From Planctomycetaceae bacterium (lineage in GTDB: Bacteria > Planctomycetota > Planctomycetia > Pirellulales > Pirellulaceae), in the NCBI GenBank assembly GCA_002726245.1, contig PBSM01000144.1, forward strand, positions 1 to 57,641: 57,641 nucleotides of DNA, given 5' to 3'. Shown here piece by piece: positions 15,646 to 23,814 of this stretch (the first letter of the stretch is position 1; each line of letters starts with the position of its first letter). The notes below the pieces were generated by a model. That model made no database searches. It had not been told where the DNA came from and saw only the letters and a list, made by a program, of their open reading frames with translations. The translations under genes were made by a program, and so were the position numbers.

Positions 15646-16644
15646 TTATGTGTGGAGCTTCACAACCTTTCCTGTTACAGCGGATTCTTCCGCAGCGAGG
15701 CACGCGCGGACAGCTTCCAGCGAGTCGCGCGGCGAAATGACGTCGGGTGATCGCCCTTCCCGAATGCAGCGCACGAAATAGGCTAACTCATCCCGCAACG
15801 CACCCGCCCGGTCACCGTGCAACTCGGGCCAGTAAGTCGTGTCGGGAGAATGGAAGCCGTCTTGGTCGCAGATCGAGAAGTTGGGGTGTGTTTCGTGGAT
15901 GTGAATTGAGCCTTCCGTGCCGATGATTTCCATTCGTTCATCGATTTGAAACGCAGTCTTCTCGGGCAGACACCAGACGTTCTCTAACACTCCCGTTGCG
16001 CCATTCGCGAAGCGATACATCGTCCAACCGAGATCGGGATGCTTCTTACCGCGAACATCGACGGTTTGAGCGTAAGCCGTTTCGATCTTCTCTTGGCTGT
16101 ACCACAGCATGAGATCGGTGTCGTGAACTCCGTCGCCGATAATTGGGCCGATCTTGTTCAGGATATCCTCAGTCACGAAGCCTGGAATGTTCCGACGAGC
16201 GTACATCGAGATGATCCGCCCGATGCGTCCCGACTGAATCGCTTCCTTGGCGGCCGCGTAGCGAGGATTGAAGCGGCAGATGTGGCCGACCATGAAGGAA
16301 GCATCGACCTCTTCCGCGGCAGACACGATCCGTTCGCAGTCCTCGATCGTCGATGCAAGCGGCTTCTCGACGAAGACATGCTTCCCCGCGGCGAGCGCCG
16401 CGATGGCCGGATCGGCATGTTGGTCCCACATCGTGACGACGCTCACGGCGTCAATTTCCGAATCCAACAGCATCTCGTTGTAGTCAGTGAAGGTCTGCTG
16501 GACTTGAAAACGATTCGCAACTTCTCTCAATCGCGATTCGTTGCGTGTACAAAGAGAATGCAATTCCACGCCAGACACCGATGCCAATGCCTCGCAGTGC
16601 TTTTCCCCGAACCAGCCGAGGCCGATGACTCCATACTTGATCAT
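15646..16644 (-). CDS. Gfo/Idh/MocA family oxidoreductase
   Basis: This is a 332-residue NAD(P)-dependent oxidoreductase. The N-terminal Rossmann fold shows YGVIGLGWFGEKH. The family Lys is in FVEKP (E93-K94-P95), and the C-terminal alpha/beta domain holds GDGVHDTDLMLW, in which the His/Asp pair probably acts on a sugar or cyclitol. No signal peptide is seen. A substrate cannot be named. Palindromic repeats separate it from the Tat protein/Gfo pair at 16.8-19.1 kb, and it may be a separate transcript. Confidence 0.9.
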   Translation of the reverse strand: MIKYGVIGLGWFGEKHCEALASVSGVELHSLCTRNESRLREVANRFQVQQTFTDYNEMLLDSEIDAVSVVTMWDQHADPAIAALAAGKHVFVEKPLASTIEDCERIVSAAEEVDASFMVGHICRFNPRYAAAKEAIQSGRIGRIISMYARRNIPGFVTEDILNKIGPIIGDGVHDTDLMLWYSQEKIETAYAQTVDVRGKKHPDLGWTMYRFANGATGVLENVWCLPEKTAFQIDERMEIIGTEGSIHIHETHPNFSICDQDGFHSPDTTYWPELHGDRAGALRDELAYFVRCIREGRSPDVISPRDSLEAVRACLAAEESAVTGKVVKLHT

Positions 16645-16678
16645 GTTACTGCTCGCTTCAGTCCTTCACTTTCGCAAA

Positions 16679-16790
16679 GTAGGTCACTTTCGCCGAAAGT
16701 GACATGTTCAGTGACATGTTCAGTTCAGTGACATGTTCGGAAAACGTCGTTTTCGAGTGAATATAGGTCACGTTCGGCGAACGTGACCTA
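16679..16790. repeat. Two GTCAC-type palindromes around a tandem repeat
   Basis: The first palindrome (16683-16703) has 10-base arms GTCACTTTCG/CGAAAGTGAC. The second (16764-16790) has 13-base arms TAGGTCACGTTCG/CGAACGTGACCTA. Between them AGTGACATGTTC occurs three times (16698-16709, 16710-16721, 16727-16738). Variants of the palindrome occur at 29.4 kb and 37.9 kb with compensatory stem changes. Confidence 0.85.
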
Positions 16791-16804
16791 CCGCAGCGAG
16801 ATGG

Positions 16805-18067
16805 CTACGTTCGTGCAAACGTCGATTCGCGCGGCGCTTCGTACTTCACATCCATGTAAGGCGTATCGATACGCTTACCACTTGCCAGCGACTGCACACC
16901 AGCTTCGACGAGTCCACTGGTAAGGAGCGTGCGTTCGACGGGGTAAGGTGCTTTGCCGGTCAGGAAAGTCTCTTCGGCCTTCGACATCAGCGCGGCGGAG
17001 TAAACGACGTTGGGAGTTGGAGGCAGGTAGAAAAGGGTCGATAGCGGATCCTTGCGGCCCTTCACGCGGGCGGCAAACGTGAAGTCGCCGATGACTCCAT
17101 TCATCATGAGCATCGAACCTTTCAAGCCATCGTTGTACTGGAAGCGATAGACGATCGGATCCTTGACCCATTCGCGCATCTGAGCTGCAGTTGGATAGCG
17201 ATGGCTGAAGGTCGTCGGCTGAGCAAGCGTTTGACTGCGGCACAGACAGGACTGAAACAACTCCGGATCCCAACCACCTCGCTGCCACGAGTGCGAATCC
17301 ATCGTCTTCCACACAGCGTCGCCTCGCAACGCCTCGACCCAAGCCACCCCTGTCTCCCCACCCTTTCTACGCTCGGCCATGCACTGAATCGTTTCCAGCG
17401 CATGAAAGTCGTAGCTGTCGATGCTGCCAATCGAGACGCACATTACTTCATCGACTTCCGCACCGTACGGCATGTCGATCGACGGCATACGCCAAGTCAC
17501 GGGCAGGGACGATCCGGCCAAGTACGCGAAGTTCATTTCTCGCGAAGTCTCGGCCATCTCCTTCGCCCACTCCCATTTCCACGACAAATGCTTGTCGTTG
17601 AACATCGGCACGGTCTGACCATCTTCCTTGAAAACCTTCACAACGTCCTTGAAGAACTCGTATCGAGGATATAGCTTCTGCCCAATGTCATTGCGCGCGT
17701 AGTCGCCGTGTTCTCCGATGACGAGCACAGCATCGACGGCGAGCTTATCGCCACCGCATCGCAACGCCTCCGCGATGCTGGGATAGATGGGAAAGCCAAA
17801 CTCCTTCGAGCGGCTGCGGCTGAGGTCGTTCTCCGGCTGTTGATCGACGTACACCGAGACGACATCAAACGGTGGCTGATGCCAACGCCCTGCGATCGGA
17901 TACCCGACGAGAAAGCGTTCTCCCATGTGCCACGCATGCGAGTGAAATCGCCACTCCGTGGTGACGATCGCCAGACGCTTACGTTTCGTTTCCTGTGCAG
18001 CTCCCGCGAGAGAACTTGCAGCTAACCCGCCACCGACAACTCCTAAAAACGTTCTTCTGTCCAACAT
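16805..18067 (-). CDS. Tat-exported protein of unknown function (Gfo/Idh partner)
   Basis: The protein of about 420 residues starts MLDRRTFLGVVGGGLAASSL, a twin-arginine signal. The mature part (RKRLAIVTTEWRFHSHAWHM, VLVIGEHGDYARNDIGQKLYP, GSSLPVTWRMPSI) looks like a family common beside Gfo/Idh/MocA proteins in planctomycetes. I do not know its function. A GTG at 18079 overlaps the stop of the upstream oxidoreductase gene (GTGA), and the ATG at 18067 gives the cleaner Tat signal. Either way the pair is coupled. The product should be folded in the cytoplasm and exported. Confidence 0.75.
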   Translation of the reverse strand: MLDRRTFLGVVGGGLAASSLAGAAQETKRKRLAIVTTEWRFHSHAWHMGERFLVGYPIAGRWHQPPFDVVSVYVDQQPENDLSRSRSKEFGFPIYPSIAEALRCGGDKLAVDAVLVIGEHGDYARNDIGQKLYPRYEFFKDVVKVFKEDGQTVPMFNDKHLSWKWEWAKEMAETSREMNFAYLAGSSLPVTWRMPSIDMPYGAEVDEVMCVSIGSIDSYDFHALETIQCMAERRKGGETGVAWVEALRGDAVWKTMDSHSWQRGGWDPELFQSCLCRSQTLAQPTTFSHRYPTAAQMREWVKDPIVYRFQYNDGLKGSMLMMNGVIGDFTFAARVKGRKDPLSTLFYLPPTPNVVYSAALMSKAEETFLTGKAPYPVERTLLTSGLVEAGVQSLASGKRIDTPYMDVKYEAPRESTFART

Positions 18068-18075
18068 GATGCTTC

Positions 18076-19113
18076 TCACTGGATCTTCGTTGTCCGGCCA
18101 GTATCGGCCGAGGTGTAAATCGCGAACACCGTCTTCAAGGCACGCAAACTGTGAGCATTGTTGATAGGCGGTTCGCCCATGTCAGCACACGCGCGAATCG
18201 CTTCGCTAACGAAAGGCGTATAGCCGCGAGGCTCTTTCGGTTCGTCAACGGTCTGCACTTTGCCGGCGTCTTCGCCTTTAGTGGTATACCAACTCAAGGG
18301 TTGATCCTTCATCGGCTCGATCAGAATCCAACCGTCCGATCCCCAGATCTTGATGTGCGAATGATAGCCTTTGTCGAGATAGTAACCCGACGTCACGGTG
18401 CCGAGCGTACCGCCCTCGAATCGTAAGGCCGCGGTCGCTGAATCCTCGATGTCGATCGGCTGGCCACCGACATTCGTTGTGAAGCCCGCTACTTCGGAGA
18501 TCGACTCGTCGGTGATATACATCGCAAGATCCAACCAATGAATACCCAGCCAGATCAGGTGTCCGCCGCCGGCTCGTGCCTTCTGCGCGAACCATTGCTG
18601 ATGGTAACTTGGCCGTGTTAACCGAGTCTGGTCGGCGATCAAATGCATCTCGATGCCGTACAGCTTGCCGATCTTCTTCGACGCAAAGATCTCTCGTGCC
18701 GCAACGATCTCTGGATTTGTGCGGTTGGCGAGTGCGAGCATCAAGTAGCGATGTTTCATATCCGCCTTCTGTACTAGCGGCGCAAAGTCCTCCGCGCGGA
18801 CACAGGCCGGCTTCTCCGCAAAGACATGGCAATCGGCTTCCAACGTGGCGTCGATAATCGGTGGCGCGAGGCGAGCTTCCATCGTGATGAGTGCCAATTG
18901 CGGTTTGTGCTCGCGCAAGGCGGCGCGATGATCGCGCGATACGTGCTTCAGCTTCTCTCCAAGGACGCGCCGAGCATCTTGCTCCCAGCGGTCGTCCGGG
19001 TCAGCAAGTACAACTTCGCTGCAACGGTCCGCGGCCGCGAGCGCCTGCAGGTACGCTCCAACGTGCGCGCCACCAGCATGCGTCAACAAACCGACTTTGA
19101 TTCGATTGGGCAT
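18076..19113 (-). CDS. Gfo/Idh/MocA family oxidoreductase
   Basis: The 345-residue protein has an N-terminal nucleotide-binding fold (IKVGLLTHAGGAHVGAYLQAL), in which the usual GxGxxG is loosened to THAGGAHVG. The family motif HVFAEKPAC and a C-terminal domain with LGIHWLDLAMYIT follow. It probably oxidises or reduces a sugar-like substrate with NAD(P). The stop overlaps the possible GTG start of the Tat-exported protein, pointing to a shared pathway. AGAGG lies about 10 bases before the ATG. Confidence 0.87.
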   Translation of the reverse strand: MPNRIKVGLLTHAGGAHVGAYLQALAAADRCSEVVLADPDDRWEQDARRVLGEKLKHVSRDHRAALREHKPQLALITMEARLAPPIIDATLEADCHVFAEKPACVRAEDFAPLVQKADMKHRYLMLALANRTNPEIVAAREIFASKKIGKLYGIEMHLIADQTRLTRPSYHQQWFAQKARAGGGHLIWLGIHWLDLAMYITDESISEVAGFTTNVGGQPIDIEDSATAALRFEGGTLGTVTSGYYLDKGYHSHIKIWGSDGWILIEPMKDQPLSWYTTKGEDAGKVQTVDEPKEPRGYTPFVSEAIRACADMGEPPINNAHSLRALKTVFAIYTSADTGRTTKIQ

Positions 19114-19343
19114 CGATCGCGGACCTCTGGCGAGATTGAAGAAGCGCTCGGAACGGCAGTCCCGTCGCCACGACTATAACGTCTACGCGCAGCTCACGCG
19201 ACAAAACGGAGTACGTGGACAGGGCTTTTGTTCCGCCGCGTGCATCGCCATGCGAATGTCGAGGCAGCCTGCACCAAGCAGGTCTTCTTGCGAAAAGTAG
19301 CGGCAATGAATGTCATGACGGGCTATCGTCTTGCGGCTCTTTT

Positions 19344-20096
19344 TTAAACGAATGTTCCTTCTAGAAGTGCTCCAACGGCGTAGGCGACGGCTGCCGCAAC
19401 TCCGCCGATGAAGAGCGTCTCCAATCCGGCGAGCCATGCGTTTCTCTCGGTGGCTCGGCCGCGGACCACTCCGATGACAAAGAAGGTGGTGGCGGTTAGT
19501 GCAGACGCGATCATGAAGGACTGCTTGGCATTCGAACCGAGATAGAAGAAGAGAGGCGCCAGCGGAATCATCCCGGCCACAACAAACGACGTCATCGTTG
19601 CTATCGCCGAGTAGATCGGTCGCGGCGTCTCCAGCGGCAGTCCCCATTCCTCGGTCAGCATCGTATCGACCCACTGCTTGCGGTCCTTCGTGATCACGTT
19701 GACGACTGCTTCAAGCATCTCGCCATCGAACCCCTTGCCGGCAAAGATCTGCCTGATCTCCTCACGTTCTCGTTCAGGGATCTCGTCGATGTGACGTTCC
19801 TCCATCTGGCGAAAGCGGTCGATCGTCTGCTCATCGGCTCGAGCCTTCAAGTAGTTCCCCGCCGCCATACTCAAACCATCGGCCAACACGTTGGCTAGCC
19901 CCAGAACAATGGCCACACCACTCGACAGCCCCGCTCCGGCCGCACCCGCAACAATGGCGAACGTCGTCACTGCACCATCGACCGCGCCGAGCACGAAGTC
20001 GCCGAGGTAGCTGTGTTTCGTTGCCGACGCGATCCGTTCAGCGATCGCTTCATCGGTATGAAGGTCGGCCAGGTCGTCTTGTGGGGAGATGCTCAT
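19344..20096 (-). CDS. VIT1/CCC1 family iron/manganese transporter
   Basis: This is a 250-residue membrane protein. The signature block is LGDFVLGAVDGAVTTFAIVAGAAGAGL, with membrane helices continuing through VLGLANVLADGLSMAAGNYLKA. A cytoplasmic His/Glu helical domain follows (RFRQMEERHIDEIPERE), and three further helices lie in the C-terminal half. Family members export Fe2+ or Mn2+ using the proton gradient, and the acidic helical domain collects metal. The ATG at 20096 is preferred. Next upstream is a globin, then a stress protein and a hemerythrin-like protein, an iron/oxygen neighbourhood. Confidence 0.88.
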   Translation of the reverse strand: MSISPQDDLADLHTDEAIAERIASATKHSYLGDFVLGAVDGAVTTFAIVAGAAGAGLSSGVAIVLGLANVLADGLSMAAGNYLKARADEQTIDRFRQMEERHIDEIPEREREEIRQIFAGKGFDGEMLEAVVNVITKDRKQWVDTMLTEEWGLPLETPRPIYSAIATMTSFVVAGMIPLAPLFFYLGSNAKQSFMIASALTATTFFVIGVVRGRATERNAWLAGLETLFIGGVAAAVAYAVGALLEGTFV

Positions 20097-20116
20097 CTGA
20101 TCTTGCGGAAGTGCCT

Positions 20117-20536
20117 TCAATAACGCGAAACGATCAACTCGATTCCCTCTTCCATGATGACGCGCCACTGAGATTCCAATTCGGGCGTGTACTCAGGGTC
20201 GTGATGTTCGATCGCGTTGCAAAGAGCATCCAGCCACAAGCTGTACAGGTACGGCGGGATGCTATGGCCCTGCCGGCTGTGCGACTCGCCGATCTTCTCG
20301 ACTTCTTGCACTGCGATCAGATCGCCGCGGCCCAGCCGCAACATCCAGAGCAACGACGCTCCGATGATTTGCTTCTGCATTTCCATATCGGTTTCGGCGA
20401 ATCTCGGCGGGATCTCCGGCGACTTGGTGAAGAAGATCACGTAGAAGGTATCGAAGAACCCTTCCGAATTCTCGCACCGCTGATAGCTCTCCAAAACGGC
20501 ACGATAGATCGGCTCGGCAGTAAGATCAGGTGGCAT
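20117..20536 (-). CDS. Globin-like protein
   Basis: The 139-residue single-domain protein has the globin pattern: a helix with FFDTFYVIFFTKSPEIPPRF (B/C to E helices), EMQKQIIGASL, and the F-helix region ESHSRQGHSIPPYLYSLW. The His of ESHS is the likely proximal haem ligand, and PxxY follows as in flavohaemoglobin globin domains. It may bind oxygen or nitric oxide. AGAGG before the ATG at 20536 fixes the start. It is followed after 20 bases by the VIT1-like transporter. Confidence 0.8.
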   Translation of the reverse strand: MPPDLTAEPIYRAVLESYQRCENSEGFFDTFYVIFFTKSPEIPPRFAETDMEMQKQIIGASLLWMLRLGRGDLIAVQEVEKIGESHSRQGHSIPPYLYSLWLDALCNAIEHHDPEYTPELESQWRVIMEEGIELIVSRY

Positions 20537-20642
20537 GCTCGCGACCTCTTTGGTATCAGACAATGTGGGCGAGAACAACGAGCAACAGGCGTGCCGCAAC
20601 GAGCAGATGCATCATAAGTGCCAATGTTACATGGAGAATCGA

Positions 20643-21062
20643 TCACCGCAACACTAACACAGGGCAATGGGCGAGCCGCACTACCCGTTCCGCCACAGAA
20701 CCGATCAGCAGCCGCTTGATCCCAGCTCTTCCACGCGACGGCATGACGATCAGCTTAGCGTGTCGCAGCTCTGCCACCTCGGCAATTCGATGTCCCGGAT
20801 CGCCAAACGTAACCTCCACGTTTAGCAACCTGTGTTGCGGATCATCGAACCGCCGCCGCAACGCTTCTTCTACAAGGCCGCGACGCTTGGCGTGATCGAT
20901 AGCGTCTGCGAGAAGGTCATGCTCATGATGGTCCGGCAGAACGTGAACGACTGTCAAGTTCGATGCATTGCCTGCGATATCCAGCGCAACGTCTACGGCG
21001 GCAAGCGATTCGTCGGAGCAATCGATCGGCACGACGATCTTTCCGCCCGGAAACTCGGTCAT
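20643..21062 (-). CDS. Universal stress protein, UspA family
   Basis: This single Usp domain of 139 residues starts with KIVVPIDCSDESLAAVDVAL and the VVHVLP strand. It ends with the ATP-binding motif GRAGIKRLLIGSVAERVVR and CPVLVLR, i.e. G-2x-G-9x-G-S/T. It probably binds ATP, and such proteins usually rise under oxygen or nutrient stress. The ATG at 21062 has a GGAAG site; an in-frame ATG 24 bases upstream (21086) is possible. It sits in the iron/oxygen group of genes. Confidence 0.9.
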   Translation of the reverse strand: MTEFPGGKIVVPIDCSDESLAAVDVALDIAGNASNLTVVHVLPDHHEHDLLADAIDHAKRRGLVEEALRRRFDDPQHRLLNVEVTFGDPGHRIAEVAELRHAKLIVMPSRGRAGIKRLLIGSVAERVVRLAHCPVLVLR

Positions 21063-21334
21063 TGTGTCTTCCTTCGAGTTTGTCATCTTGTGACCGAACT
21101 CATGCAACTCAAATGCCACAATCGCGGCGACGGCCACCGGGCGTGAACGTGATGAGTAGCTGCCGATCGAAGCAGGCGAACCGTACCCCCCGATTGTGCG
21201 ACATCGCGCGTGCGGCTGAGCGAATTCGCACGTCGTTCTTCTCGTCCATGATGTGCAAGTGCATTGTGGTACACGGCGGCACGAGGTTTGCGGACGAGGT
21301 TAGGCGCCGATCCTCAACTACCAGGAGCCCGCCG

Positions 21335-21781
21335 ATGAACCAGCCGCAAACCAAGCACGAGTTGGTCGAAGAGATCCGCCGCGAACACGATGAGCTGCGC
21401 GAGCTGTTGGGCAACATCCATCACATGCTGGCCAAACGCTTGGAGACGGTGGCAGGCGTCTCGGAGAAGCTGGCATCGCTGGGCGAGCATGTGGAAACAC
21501 ATTTCGCCGGGGAGGAAACAGCAGGTTTTTTCGACGATGTCGTCGATTGTGCGCCGCGGCTGTCTGATCGCATCGATGCGTTGCGCACCGAACATCAACA
21601 GCTCCTATCCGTCGTTCGCCAACTCAACGACGTAGCCAGCGAAGGTGATGGTTCGTCGGACTGGTGGCAGCGACTCGAAGCAGCCTTTCACGACTTCAGC
21701 AACAAACTCATGCATCACGAGGGAGCGGAGAACGAGATTCTGTTGGAAGCCTATACCGACGACATCGGGGCGGCAGACTAA
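21335..21781 (+). CDS. Hemerythrin-like (HHE) protein
   Basis: The 148-residue four-helix protein has the metal ligands of hemerythrin-like domains in order: His in REHDELREL, His in GEHVETHFAGEE, His in RTEHQQLL and His/Glu in LMHHEGAENEIL. Such proteins bind a di-iron centre and handle oxygen, nitric oxide or iron. AGGAG lies 8 bases before the ATG. It diverges from the stress protein gene; the 271-base gap between them holds no visible gene and probably both promoters. Confidence 0.85.
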   Translation: MNQPQTKHELVEEIRREHDELRELLGNIHHMLAKRLETVAGVSEKLASLGEHVETHFAGEETAGFFDDVVDCAPRLSDRIDALRTEHQQLLSVVRQLNDVASEGDGSSDWWQRLEAAFHDFSNKLMHHEGAENEILLEAYTDDIGAAD

Positions 21782-21842
21782 ACTCTTCGCCGACTTAAGA
21801 GCAATCCGAAGCGAGTAAGTTCGCACGGTCGCGGCGCGCCCG

Positions 21843-22049
21843 CTACGGCATCATGTGCCAGTAGTCGATGCTTTCGTACTCAACGCCGCTCAGGCTGGCC
21901 AGCCAGATGATCAACGCCATCAGCGCGATCATTACGGAGACAACGACGATGGCAGTCCAGCGATCGCTCCGAAGCTGCTTGTCGTCTTGTGGTTGCTTCG
22001 CGGGTGGAGGAACGATCGGACCTGTGTCGTTCTTCATCACGGTGGACAT
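21843..22049 (-). CDS. Small single-pass membrane protein
   Basis: The 68-residue protein has a polar, Pro-rich N-terminus (GPIVPPPAKQPQDDKQ), one transmembrane helix (TAIVVVSVMIALMALIIWLA) and a short outside tail ending YWHMMP. GGAGG lies 7 bases before the ATG at 22049. I do not recognise it. It is convergent with the hemerythrin-like gene. A role as a small subunit or regulator in the membrane is possible but unsupported. Confidence 0.6.
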   Translation of the reverse strand: MSTVMKNDTGPIVPPPAKQPQDDKQLRSDRWTAIVVVSVMIALMALIIWLASLSGVEYESIDYWHMMP

Positions 22050-22461
22050 CTCACACCTCCCTTTCGAGGCGACTCTGCCTCTACTTGTACTACATGCAAA
22101 ACGTGGGCCAACTTCCAAGTGCTCGGCGATATGACGCGGGAATTGCTTCAATAACTCGTACTGAATCTGCTCATACGCTTTGTGGTTGGCAGAGCCTTGG
22201 AACCGATCACGGAGTGTTCAGCGACACTGACAAGCAACGGGAAAGTGCGTCCGAGTATGAATCTCGTCACAGTATCGACCAACAACTTCTGCAGCGGTTG
22301 CGAGCCAAGCTCGAAGCCGACGAAGCAGTCGGTGGGATGCTGGACGAGGGGCACGAGAATATGAAGCGATGGCCGCCCCAACCGCTTCCGATGGTGGTTG
22401 GGGCGTTTTCTTGCGCGATGGTCGCCGTGAAGTGGTAGTTGACCTGAGACGAGAGGACGCT
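22050..22461. other. 412-base region with a possible small gene and a terminator
   Basis: On the plus strand a frame from about 22210 to 22370 reads like coding sequence (SEYESRHSIDQQLLQRLRAK, LEADEAVGGMLDEGHENM). It then runs through a terminator-like hairpin to a stop at 22438, which argues against it. No good start codon with a Shine-Dalgarno is visible. A short untranslated RNA ending at the terminator is the alternative. Confidence 0.3.
22374..22409 (+). terminator. Rho-independent terminator
   Basis: A perfect 10-base stem CGCCCCAACC/GGTTGGGGCG with a 12-base loop is followed directly by TTTTC on the plus strand. No established plus-strand gene ends just before it, so it may end a small RNA or an unrecognised small gene. 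Confidence 0.75.
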
Positions 22462-22746
22462 GTGAAGTCATCAACCTCGCGACGCATTCCCATTGCTTTG
22501 CCGTACAACCCGCCATCACAAGATGAACGAATCGCCCGCACACTTCGTGATCGCTTTCAACAAAGTCCTTACTTGGCGATCCGCCAAGTATCTTGTGACT
22601 TCCAAGAGGGCGTCGCGATTCTACGCGGCACGGTACCGACTTACTATACGCGACAGATTGCGATCACCTTAGCGCTCAGCGTCGATGGCGTCGAAGTATT
22701 TGACGATCGGATTCAAGTCGGCCGCCTAGCACGAAAGATGAAGTGA
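22462..22746 (+). CDS. BON-domain protein
   Basis: The 94-residue protein contains one BON domain (IRQVSCDFQEGVAILRGTVP, then ITLALSVDGVEVFDDRIQV), the fold seen in OsmY and related proteins that bind phospholipid or carbohydrate-rich surfaces. No signal peptide is visible. GTG at 22462 with AGAGG five bases upstream is the best start. It lies just after a terminator, so it has its own promoter. Confidence 0.75.
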   Translation: MKSSTSRRIPIALPYNPPSQDERIARTLRDRFQQSPYLAIRQVSCDFQEGVAILRGTVPTYYTRQIAITLALSVDGVEVFDDRIQVGRLARKMK

Positions 22747-22782
22747 GTCATGACGATGCAACCCCAGTCTATTTTGGAGCGT

Positions 22783-23778
22783 CTAAGGGCTACTCAGATA
22801 AAGCTCGGCAGCATCGACACTGCCGAGCGTGATCATCTCCAGCTCTTCCAGCTGCGAGACGAGCGTCTTCCAGCGGTCAGGCGTCATTGCACCGATGGCG
22901 TTTTGGGAATCGTGCTCGACACAGTGTTCCTTCAGAGCTTGCACGCCGTAGTCGAGGATTTCAAGATCCATCTCGGGATTGAGTTCGTGAATGCGCTGGT
23001 TGGTCTCGGCGGGCGACCCCAGATACTTCTGCCAACCCTGGAGCGAAGCAGCCACCATCTTCTGTACCAGTTGAGGCTGTTGTGTCACAAGTTCGTCTCG
23101 CGCCATCAAGACACTGGTGTACGGATTGAATCCAAGTTCGGCCACTTGTAACGTGCGGACGTCGGCACCTTGGCTCTTGGCGACGAAAGGCTCGCTAATG
23201 ATGTAGCCTTGCTTGACGGCTTTCTTGTTAGCCAGAAATGGTGCCAGGCTGGAGGTGTTCGGAACGACATCGACTCCCTCAAGCGGAAGCCGGTTGATCA
23301 GGAACTGAGCCCATGCATTCTCGCGACGCATCATCAGCGTCACGTCTTTCAGTTGCTCGAAGCTCTCGATTCCCGACTCGGCATGAACGAGCAAGCAACG
23401 AGGGCTGTTGGCCAGCGGCGCGAACAGCCCCTTCAGTCTGGCATCCTGTGCACGAGCCAAGATGATCCGGTCGGCATTAATGACACCAAACTCGATTTCG
23501 CCGCGAGCAACCTGTTGAATCACGGGTGCGTTGGGACGACCTGGTTGGATCGTGACATCGAGACCTTGCTCTTCGAAGTAACCATGCACCATCGCGGCGT
23601 AATACCCACCATGCTCCGCTTCCGGATACCAGTTCAGCATCAGCGTGACAGGTGTCAGCGACGGTGTAGCACCATTGTCGCCCGAGACGCTCGTCGTCGA
23701 ATTGTTCGCCGGCTGTTGACTACAGGCAGCGAGGAAAGTCGCCAGGGCGATCGCTAGAAAGGCTACCGGTCGTTTCAT
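22783..23778 (-). CDS. ABC transporter substrate-binding lipoprotein, THI5/NMT1-like
   Basis: The 331-residue protein has a lipoprotein signal (AFLAIALATFLAAC) and an NMT1/THI5-like domain: LMLNWYPEAEHGGYYAAMVH, then EFGVINADRIILARAQ. Relatives bind pyrimidine precursors of thiamin, riboflavin or other small molecules, but the ligand here is open. The permease gene lies 36 bases upstream, and no ATPase gene is in the window. ATG codons at 23790 and 23778 are both possible; the second gives the more typical signal. Confidence 0.85.
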   Translation of the reverse strand: MKRPVAFLAIALATFLAACSQQPANNSTTSVSGDNGATPSLTPVTLMLNWYPEAEHGGYYAAMVHGYFEEQGLDVTIQPGRPNAPVIQQVARGEIEFGVINADRIILARAQDARLKGLFAPLANSPRCLLVHAESGIESFEQLKDVTLMMRRENAWAQFLINRLPLEGVDVVPNTSSLAPFLANKKAVKQGYIISEPFVAKSQGADVRTLQVAELGFNPYTSVLMARDELVTQQPQLVQKMVAASLQGWQKYLGSPAETNQRIHELNPEMDLEILDYGVQALKEHCVEHDSQNAIGAMTPDRWKTLVSQLEELEMITLGSVDAAELYLSSP

Positions 23779-23814
23779 AGAGAGATACATCCGTAACGCG
23801 TGTCGAGCAATTGT

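Noticed and set aside
22182..22364. 60-codon plus-strand frame
   Set aside because: It has no Shine-Dalgarno, an unlikely composition, and overlaps a better-looking but also doubtful frame.
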